Origin: Mariniphaga sp.
GTDB lineage: Bacteria; Bacteroidota; Bacteroidia; Bacteroidales; Prolixibacteraceae
Assembly: GCA_013203525.1 (NCBI GenBank)
Contig: JABMQB010000571.1
Location: 1 to 16,171, forward strand
Reading direction: 5' to 3'
DNA length: 16,171 nucleotides
A program made the translations under genes and the position numbers. Every line of letters begins with the position of its first letter. Positions within the stretch are counted from its first letter, which is position 1. The notes below the pieces were generated by a model. The model searched no databases and was not told the DNA's origin. It was given only the letters and a program-made list of their open reading frames with translations. Shown here one piece after another: positions 1 through 6,021 of the stretch.

Positions 1-102
1 ATAATAGAAGTATTGAAGTGGTGTTTTTTACTTTTAAGATATTGAATATCAAATTTATGCATAGCTTTTTTATTGTTATTTATTTAGATTTTTATTAACA
101 TT
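1..102. other. AT-rich left edge, no supported gene
   Basis: This stretch is very AT-rich. On the minus strand a 20-codon frame is open from an ATG at 60-62 to the window edge, but it is short, low in complexity and has no visible ribosome binding site, so I do not call it. No RNA gene, repeat or clear terminator is seen. Confidence 0.4.
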
Positions 103-318
103 TTAAACCGCACAACAGGTTAATCCTAATATTTTTTTATCAACAGAGATCTGCAAACTTTTTGTATCTTTTAAACTTGGCAGTTTTATATCAAAGGATG
201 TAGATACATAGGATTTAACTTCTGTAAATTTATCGTAGTTTATTGTAATATCGTCACAGGATTGCCCATTTACTTTATTTGCTATAATTATTATTACAAT
301 TAATATTATAATTCTCAT
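103..318 (-). CDS. Small secreted protein of unknown function (71 aa)
   Basis: I do not recognise this protein. The N-terminus is a convincing signal peptide: Met-Arg, then about ten Ile/Leu/Val residues, then a polar stretch ending VNGQ-SCDD, so cleavage near residue 19 is likely and the mature product would be only about 52 residues, probably periplasmic or exported. A Cys at about 21 and a Cys-Cys pair four residues from the end could form disulfides. The start at 316-318 is the only ATG giving a complete signal peptide; upstream is AT-rich with no Shine-Dalgarno, as is common in Bacteroidota. It lies 41 nt downstream of the frameshifted gene at 360-675 on the same strand. It may be a remnant of a longer exported protein, but downstream frames show no continuation. 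The signal peptide is the main reason to believe it is real. Confidence 0.45.
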   Translation of the reverse strand: MRIIILIVIIIIANKVNGQSCDDITINYDKFTEVKSYVSTSFDIKLPSLKDTKSLQISVDKKILGLTCCAV

Positions 319-359
319 GATTTATATATTTTTTACTTCAATTAGATTAATCGTAATCA

Positions 360-675
360 CTATAAGAATTTAAGATATATATCCCATATCCTTTGAGCAA
401 TCTTAACTCCTGTTTTATTTTTAATCCTACTACAGGTATGTTCAACTGATCCCTCGAAATACTGATCCATCGTCTCTTGTAATAGATCCAAATTTATTAA
501 GTTCCTTTTGAATCCAATCCCAATCAGGTTGAAGTTCATCAGGTATTTTTACTCTCTTTAGGTGAACTAATGCTCTATTAGCTTGAATAAGCCTACTCCG
601 AACATCGCCTGAACCAACAGCCAGAAAATGGACTGCTTCTCTGAAGTTTTGTCTTATGTATGTATAATTGATCAT
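360..675 (-). pseudogene. Small conserved-type protein gene with a single-base frameshift
   Basis: As read, the frame from the ATG at 673-675 stops at 442-444 after 77 residues. A second open frame, shifted by one base, runs on to a TAG at 360-362. Dropping one base from the CCC run at 451-453 (GGG on the coding strand) joins the two exactly, giving ...DDGSVFRG-SVEHTCSRIKNKTG... and a 104-residue product. The joined reading looks much more protein-like than either piece: the tail is amphipathic, Lys/Arg-rich helix ending IWDIYLKFL. From memory it resembles short hypothetical proteins of about 105-115 residues with a C-terminal segment like RIKNxTGxKIAxxIY; that resemblance is not verified and no function is known to me. 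The break may be a true mutation, a sequencing indel or, less likely, a +1 recoding site. A standalone 36-residue frame also begins with an ATG at 468-470 inside the first frame. Confidence 0.65.
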
Positions 676-732
676 ATTTCATTTTAATTTAATAAATCAA
701 TCATTACTTGTTAATATATTTAAAGTATTTAG

Positions 733-751
733 CACTAATTCAAAATTAGTG
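733..751. promoter_or_regulatory. Perfect inverted repeat, candidate operator
   Basis: CACTAATT-CAA-AATTAGTG is a perfect 8-bp dyad with a 3-base centre, about 100 bases upstream of the transporter start. Its size and symmetry fit a dimeric transcription factor site, and it is too AT-rich and lacks a T-run for a convincing terminator. No regulator gene is visible in the window, so its assignment is an inference. Confidence 0.35.
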
Positions 752-823
752 AATAAACGATTAATAATCAATTATTTTATGCTGCATCATACAATTAATT
801 TTTAAAGAGGAATTTTGATTAGT

Positions 824-831
824 TATATTTG
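824..831 (+). promoter_or_regulatory. Candidate -7 box for the transporter-oxoprolinase unit
   Basis: TATATTTG matches the Bacteroidota -7 consensus TAnnTTTG and ends 19 bases before the ATG at 851. The matching -33 TTTG/TTG element is not present at the expected spacing (the sequence there is TTTAAA-like), so this is a weak call. It would imply a very short leader without a Shine-Dalgarno. Confidence 0.3.
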
Positions 832-850
832 GGCTAATTGAAAAAAATTT

Positions 851-2167
851 ATGTCAACAAAATCACGCATTCTGAATATCCTGTTCTGGTCGGTTGTTTC
901 GGCAGCTTTTATCGGACCAGGGACTATTACAACTGCAGCCAAATCGGGTGCAATGTTTGGCACCGAACTACTTTGGGCATTGCTGTTTTCAACCATTGCC
1001 TGCTTGGTGTTGCAGGAGGCCAGCGCACGTTTAACTATAGCATCAGGGAAAAATCTGGGGCAAGCCATAGCTTTTCAATTCGAAAACAAAAAATCAAAAA
1101 TAGCAATTCTTATACTGGTAATTGGTGCTATTGTGGTTGGGGCCGCCGCTTACGAAATGGGGAATATCATCGGTGCTGTTGCCGGGTCACAATTGGTATT
1201 TAACCTGCCAGCATGGGGATTTGTATTAATAATTGCAGCACTGGCAGCAATAGTTTTAAGTATTCCCTCATTAAAAATTATATCAACCATTATGGGTGTG
1301 ATTGTTGCTTTTATGGGAATTATTTTTCTTGTTACAGCTTTAACTATTCAAATCCCTTTTTCTGAAATTCTGAAAGGAGCATTTATTCCACGCATTCCTA
1401 AAAATCCGGAAGCCGGATTGCTAGTATTGGGTTTGATCGGAACAACCATTGTACCTTATAATCTTTTCCTCGGATCAGGCATAACAGCCAAAAACCAAGG
1501 TGTTAATGAAATGCGTTTTGGAATTACAGTTGCAATAATACTAGGTGGAATTTTTTCCATGGCAGTATTGATTGTAGGAACGTCAGTAGTCGGAACTTTT
1601 TCATTTGAAAATCTGGCTTCTGCTCTTACTGATAAAATGGGCACGGCTGGGAAATATATGCTTGGCTTTGGTTTGTTTGCTGCAGGTTTTACTTCGGCAG
1701 TTACAGCTCCATTAGCTTCTGCTATTACTATCAAAAGTGTTTTCGGAAATAAAAAACCTGAAAAATGGAATCCGGGATCATGGAATTTCAGGTTAGGTTG
1801 GATACTTGTTTTGCTTGCCGGGATTGTTTTCGCAATAACCAATATAAAACCAATCCCAGCCATTATACTTGCTCAGGCATTAAACGGATTTTTACTCCCG
1901 TTTATCAGCATCTTCCTTTTTGTAGCAGTCAATAATAAAAAATTGATGGGCGAAAAATGGGCAAATTCCATGATTTTAAATATTGCCATGATTTTAATTA
2001 TTGCAATAACGATTGTCATCGGTTTAAACAATGCTACCAAAGTTTTTCACAATATGTTTTTTCCCGGGCAAACATCTCCCAATTGGTTATTACAAATTAT
2101 TGCTGGTTTGTCTGTGATAATTACAATTCTGGTCTGGAAACAAACAACAAAAAGAAAAAATGAATAA
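851..2167 (+). CDS. Nramp-family membrane transporter lacking canonical metal-ligand motifs
   Basis: This 438-residue integral membrane protein has about eleven hydrophobic segments and the Nramp (LeuT-fold) layout. The TM1 signature, usually DPGN, reads GPGT at residues 22-25. The TM6 signature, usually A-x-x-MPHNLxLHS, reads T-T-I-VPYNLFLGS around 199-209. From family knowledge the Asp and Asn of TM1 and the Met and Ala of TM6 bind Mn2+/Fe2+; all four are replaced here. Metal transport is therefore doubtful and another cation or an organic substrate is possible. The gene overlaps the next one by 8 nt (TAA at 2165-2167, next ATG at 2160), which implies coupled translation with a 5-oxoprolinase-family enzyme and hints that it imports that enzyme's substrate. 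The start at 851 leaves a short lysine/arginine N-tail before TM1, as expected. Family assignment is firm; substrate is unknown. Confidence 0.88.
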   Translation: MSTKSRILNILFWSVVSAAFIGPGTITTAAKSGAMFGTELLWALLFSTIACLVLQEASARLTIASGKNLGQAIAFQFENKKSKIAILILVIGAIVVGAAAYEMGNIIGAVAGSQLVFNLPAWGFVLIIAALAAIVLSIPSLKIISTIMGVIVAFMGIIFLVTALTIQIPFSEILKGAFIPRIPKNPEAGLLVLGLIGTTIVPYNLFLGSGITAKNQGVNEMRFGITVAIILGGIFSMAVLIVGTSVVGTFSFENLASALTDKMGTAGKYMLGFGLFAAGFTSAVTAPLASAITIKSVFGNKKPEKWNPGSWNFRLGWILVLLAGIVFAITNIKPIPAIILAQALNGFLLPFISIFLFVAVNNKKLMGEKWANSMILNIAMILIIAITIVIGLNNATKVFHNMFFPGQTSPNWLLQIIAGLSVIITILVWKQTTKRKNE

Positions 2168-5100
2168 AAGTTTTCAGATATATATTGATACCGGCGGAAC
2201 TTTTACCGATTGCATCGGGATTGACAATACAGGAAAAACCTACCGTCAAAAAGTATTAAGTAATGGTAGCCTGCGTGGTACAATAAAAGAGTGTATCTCA
2301 GAAAATACATTTACAATTTCAGAATCGTGGAACCTGCCGTGCGATATTCTTAAAGGATTTTCATTCCGCATATTACAATCAGATAAGCCCGATATATCTA
2401 TCTCTGAATATGATATCAAAAGCAATATCCTAAAACTGGATCAATCTGTAGCTGAATTTGAAAAAATAAAAGGTTTAAATTTTGAAATTTTCAGCAATGA
2501 AGAAGCACCGATACTTGGTGCAAGGCTAATTACGCAAACCGCTTTAAATGAAAATTTTCCAGACCTCACATTTAAGCTTGGGTCAACAAAAGGAACCAAT
2601 GCATTATTAGAACGGAAAGGTGCGAAAACTCTTTTAATAGTTACCAAAGGATTTCGTGATTTACTCGAAATCAGTGACCAGGCACGTCCCGATATTTTTG
2701 CCATGGAGGTGAAAAAAAGGAAACAGATCACCAGCATCATTTTGGAGATTGATGAGCGGATTGATTCAAAAGGAAATATTTTAAAACCGCTTGATCCGGA
2801 AAAACTTAAAAAACAATTGCAATCCATTATAAAAGATGGTATCGAATCGGGTGCCATTGCATTGATGAATTCTTATCAAAATCCTTCCCATGAAATTAAG
2901 GTCAGGCAAATTCTTGAAGAATCAGGGCTGAATTTTATTTCGGTTTCACACGAACTTTCACCCTTAATTAAAATTTTAAACCGGGGGGAAACAACGGTTG
3001 TTAATGCGTACCTCTCTCCTATCATCCACAAATATGTCGATCGAATTTCAGAAAAAATTGGCAACCATAAGTTTCACATCATGACCAGTGCCGGTGGACT
3101 TATTAATGCAAATAATTTCCATCCGAAAGACAGTTTATTAAGTGGTCCGGCAGGTGGTGTAGTTGGTGCTTCAATTATTGGCGAACAAAGTGGTTTTAAA
3201 AAACTCATCACCTTTGATATGGGAGGAACAAGCACCGATGTTTCAAGAATTGATAAAGGTTTTGACTACCGTTTTGAACTTGAAGTTGGTGATGCCCGAA
3301 TTAACAGCCCTGCAATTGCCATTGAAACAGTAGCTGCAGGTGGCGGCTCTGTTTGCTGGTATGACGGGTACAAACTCAATGTAGGCCCGAAAAGTGCCGG
3401 AGCATTCCCGGGACCTGCCTGTTATGGTGCCGGTGGACCATTTACTATCTCCGATGTAAACCTTCTAGCAAACCGTCTTGATCCAAGCCAGTTTGGAATA
3501 CCCGTATTTAAAAATGCTGCTGAAGAAAGGCTGGAACAATTAATCACGGAAATTCAGGAAAAATCGGGAATCCAACAAAATAAAGAAGTTATCCTGAATG
3601 GATTTATTGATATAGCCAATGAAATAATGGCAGGTGCCATCCGTAAAATTTCTATTTCAAAAGGATACAATCCAAAAGAATTTACAATGGTTGCTTTTGG
3701 CGGTGCCGGAGGACTACATGCCTGCGATATAGCTGAAATATTGGGAATAGACAACATCCTTCTACCTAGCGATGCGGGTCTTTTAAGTGCTTATGGAATT
3801 GGCAGTGCTCAAATCGAACGATGTGCTGAAAAACAAATTTTGACTGAATTCAACTCAATTAAAATAAAACTCCCATGGTTGATGTTGGAACTTGAAAAAG
3901 AAGCCAAAGCACAGTTAATGACTGAAGGAATACATAACAATAGAATTGAGGTTCGCCAAAAAATGATTTTTATGCGTATTAAAGGTCAGGATTCAAGCCT
4001 GGAAATTCTATATAAAAATCCTGAAAAACTGGAAGGTAACTTTCATGAGGCATACAAAAAATTATACGGGCATACAATTAGCAATCGTCCAATAGAAGTT
4101 GAAGCTGTTCGAGTAATTGTTTCAACCAAAAAAGAAAAGAAATCAACAGATTCAGAATTAACAAAAAAGTATACCGCTAAACCTGAGCATTCTCTTGAGA
4201 ATTTATCACCCGTTTATTTTAGGGAAAATAATTCACCGGGCGCATTCCTGAATGGACCTTCATTATTTCTTGACAAATACAGTACAACATTTGTTAAAGA
4301 GGGTTGGAATCTACAAATAGATTCGAATAATACAGCCATTCTTCAGAAAACAGAAGAGCTAAAAAAAGAAAAGAAGCAAATTAAAAGCAATGAAACAGAA
4401 CTTGAACTTTTTACTAACCGGTTTATGGCGATTGCTGAAAACATGGGAGCTATGCTTCAACGTACAGCACTCTCAGTAAACATTAAAGAACGCCTCGATT
4501 TTTCATGTGCTTTGCTTGATTCCAATGGTTTTCTTGTTGCCAATGCTCCTCATATTCCGGTTCATTTGGGAGGGCTGGGTGTATGTGTCAGAACTTTGAT
4601 TAAAAATTATTCGTTTAAAGAAGGAGATACTATTGTAACCAACCATCCCGGATATGGAGGATCACATTTGCCCGATGTAACTGTTGTTTCTCCTGTCTTT
4701 TCTGAAGAGGAAAGAATTGGTTTTGTGGTCAACCGCGCACACCACAGTGAAATTGGAGGGATAAGCCCCGGATCGATGCCACCTAATGCAAAAAACCTGG
4801 AAGAAGAAGGAGTTGTTATTTCTCCTTTCTATCTGGTAAAAAAAGGGAAAGTCAATTGGGAAGGAATAGAAAATATTTTAATAAATGCCGCTTACCCAAC
4901 TCGCTCAATAAATGAAAACCTTGCCGATCTGAATGCTGCTCTGGCTGCCAACCGAAATGGAGAACAAGCATTTCTAACACTTATAAAAACACATGGAAAG
5001 AACAAAGTCTTATCCTATTTAAAACTTTTAAAAGAACATGCCTCTTTAAAAATGCGTGATACCTTACGAAAATTCCCCGATGGAAATTACTCGGCAACTG

Positions 5101-5918
5101 AGTTCCTTGATGACGGATCAAAACTTTCAGTAAATGTGCAAATTACAGATGGATTATGCGATGTTGATTTTACCGGCACATCCGATGTCCATTCCGGGAA
5201 TATGAATGCTACAACTGCTATTGTGAATAGCGTAACTATTTATGTTTTGCGTTTATTACTCAATGAACCCATCCCTTTAAACGACGGTTTGCTTGAACCT
5301 GTGGCATTACATATTCCAAAAGGGATGCTCAATCCGGATTTTCCCTCTGATGCAAAAAAATGCCCGGCAGTAGTTGGAGGAAATGTAGAAATCAGTCAGC
5401 GTTTAACCGATACTTTATTAAAAGCATTTGGAGTTATGGCTGCGAGCCAGGGAACCATGAACAACACACTTTTCGGAAATAAAAACTTTGGCTATTACGA
5501 AACCATTTGCGGAGGTTGTGGAGCAGGAAATGGATTTCATGGAGCAAGTGCAGTCCACCACCACATGACCAATACCCGCATTACCGATCCGGAAATTATG
5601 GAACATCGTTATCCGGTAAGACTTGATGAATTTAGGGTTAGGAAAAACTCAGGAGGTAAAAGTAAATGGAATGGAGGCGATGGTGTAATTCGTAAAATCA
5701 CCTTCCTTGAACCGGTCAACCTTTCGGTATTAACTCAACGTAGAAAAGAGGGTCCATTTGGATTAGACGGAGGAGACCCGGGGAAACCGGGTTGCCAGAT
5801 GGTAATTAGAAAAAACGGAATAGTTGAAAAACTGGATTCAATCCAAAACTCTAACCTTGAAGCGGGTGACCAGTTTGTGATTGAAACGCCGGGAGGGGGA
5901 GGTTATGGAAAATTATAA
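2160..5918 (+). CDS. Hydantoinase A/B fusion, 5-oxoprolinase (OplaH) family
   Basis: A 1252-residue cytosolic protein fusing HyuA- and HyuB-type domains, as in ATP-dependent 5-oxoprolinase (5-oxo-L-proline + ATP + 2 H2O to L-glutamate + ADP + Pi). The HyuA half has the ATP-binding DTGGTFTD loop at 10-17, LGSTKGTNALLERKG at 140-154, SGPAGGVVGA at 328-337, the second phosphate loop FDMGGTSTD at 352-360 and FGGAGGLHA at 513-521. A Lys/Glu-rich linker (about 728-746) leads to the HyuB half (about 748-1252) with NHPGYGGSHLPD (828-839), NRAHHSEIGG (858-867), a GGCGAG loop (1118-1123) and a glycine-rich end. Length matches the usual fused enzyme, about 1250-1290. The segment between residues about 40 and 138 looks longer than I recall for standard 5-oxoprolinases and may mark a different substrate (hydantoin, N-methylhydantoin or a ketone-type carboxylation). 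It is translationally coupled to the preceding transporter. Superfamily is certain, substrate is not. Confidence 0.9.
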   Translation: MNKSFQIYIDTGGTFTDCIGIDNTGKTYRQKVLSNGSLRGTIKECISENTFTISESWNLPCDILKGFSFRILQSDKPDISISEYDIKSNILKLDQSVAEFEKIKGLNFEIFSNEEAPILGARLITQTALNENFPDLTFKLGSTKGTNALLERKGAKTLLIVTKGFRDLLEISDQARPDIFAMEVKKRKQITSIILEIDERIDSKGNILKPLDPEKLKKQLQSIIKDGIESGAIALMNSYQNPSHEIKVRQILEESGLNFISVSHELSPLIKILNRGETTVVNAYLSPIIHKYVDRISEKIGNHKFHIMTSAGGLINANNFHPKDSLLSGPAGGVVGASIIGEQSGFKKLITFDMGGTSTDVSRIDKGFDYRFELEVGDARINSPAIAIETVAAGGGSVCWYDGYKLNVGPKSAGAFPGPACYGAGGPFTISDVNLLANRLDPSQFGIPVFKNAAEERLEQLITEIQEKSGIQQNKEVILNGFIDIANEIMAGAIRKISISKGYNPKEFTMVAFGGAGGLHACDIAEILGIDNILLPSDAGLLSAYGIGSAQIERCAEKQILTEFNSIKIKLPWLMLELEKEAKAQLMTEGIHNNRIEVRQKMIFMRIKGQDSSLEILYKNPEKLEGNFHEAYKKLYGHTISNRPIEVEAVRVIVSTKKEKKSTDSELTKKYTAKPEHSLENLSPVYFRENNSPGAFLNGPSLFLDKYSTTFVKEGWNLQIDSNNTAILQKTEELKKEKKQIKSNETELELFTNRFMAIAENMGAMLQRTALSVNIKERLDFSCALLDSNGFLVANAPHIPVHLGGLGVCVRTLIKNYSFKEGDTIVTNHPGYGGSHLPDVTVVSPVFSEEERIGFVVNRAHHSEIGGISPGSMPPNAKNLEEEGVVISPFYLVKKGKVNWEGIENILINAAYPTRSINENLADLNAALAANRNGEQAFLTLIKTHGKNKVLSYLKLLKEHASLKMRDTLRKFPDGNYSATEFLDDGSKLSVNVQITDGLCDVDFTGTSDVHSGNMNATTAIVNSVTIYVLRLLLNEPIPLNDGLLEPVALHIPKGMLNPDFPSDAKKCPAVVGGNVEISQRLTDTLLKAFGVMAASQGTMNNTLFGNKNFGYYETICGGCGAGNGFHGASAVHHHMTNTRITDPEIMEHRYPVRLDEFRVRKNSGGKSKWNGGDGVIRKITFLEPVNLSVLTQRRKEGPFGLDGGDPGKPGCQMVIRKNGIVEKLDSIQNSNLEAGDQFVIETPGGGGYGKL

Positions 5919-6017
5919 AGTTCACGCAAAGGTTTTTAAGAAGCGCTATGCCAGCAAAGCATTCAATTATTCTTTGCGGGCCTTTGCGAAAATCTTTACG
6001 TTCTTTGCGTGAACTTT
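5917..6017. repeat. CGCAAAG-type imperfect hairpin repeat, likely bidirectional terminator
   Basis: A perfect 15-bp outer inverted repeat, AAAGTTCACGCAAAG at 5917-5931 and CTTTGCGTGAACTTT at 6003-6017, encloses an inner GCAAAG (5954-5959) / CTTTGC (5972-5977) hairpin. The right side carries four spaced copies of CTTTGCG or CTTTACG (5972, 5982, 5994, 6003); the left side is a decayed complement of the same array. The right arm runs into TTTTATTTT. It sits exactly between convergent genes and its left arm overlaps the last bases of the oxoprolinase gene, so it probably terminates transcription from both sides. From memory, CGCAAAG-rich hairpins of this kind are dispersed in many Bacteroidota genomes; that cannot be checked from this window, which holds one copy. 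Confidence 0.75.
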
Positions 6018-6021
6018 TATT

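Larger units (their letters stand above)
676..850. other. Divergent intergenic region
   Basis: This 175-base AT-rich region separates the minus-strand small gene from the plus-strand transporter gene, so it must hold the transporter promoter and probably one for the small gene. A perfect 8-bp inverted repeat (733-751) and a TAnnTTTG box (824-831) are the only structures I can see. Confidence 0.5.

Noticed and set aside
1..62. Open minus-strand frame from ATG at 60-62 to the left edge
   Set aside because: Only about 20 codons, lysine/isoleucine-rich in an AT-rich stretch, with no ribosome site or recognisable sequence; chance is the simpler explanation.
838..1203. A 121-codon plus-strand open frame over the start of the transporter gene
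   Set aside because: It is out of frame with the clearly conserved Nramp-type protein and its translation is low in hydrophobic order and rich in Cys/Arg, typical of a shadow frame.
1456..1863. A 135-codon minus-strand open frame opposite the transporter gene
   Set aside because: Antisense shadow of membrane-segment codons; no start signals or recognisable domains.
5917..6017. CRISPR array
   Set aside because: The CTTTGCG units are about 7 bases, form a palindrome and have spacings of 9-12 bases, unlike CRISPR repeat-spacer architecture.
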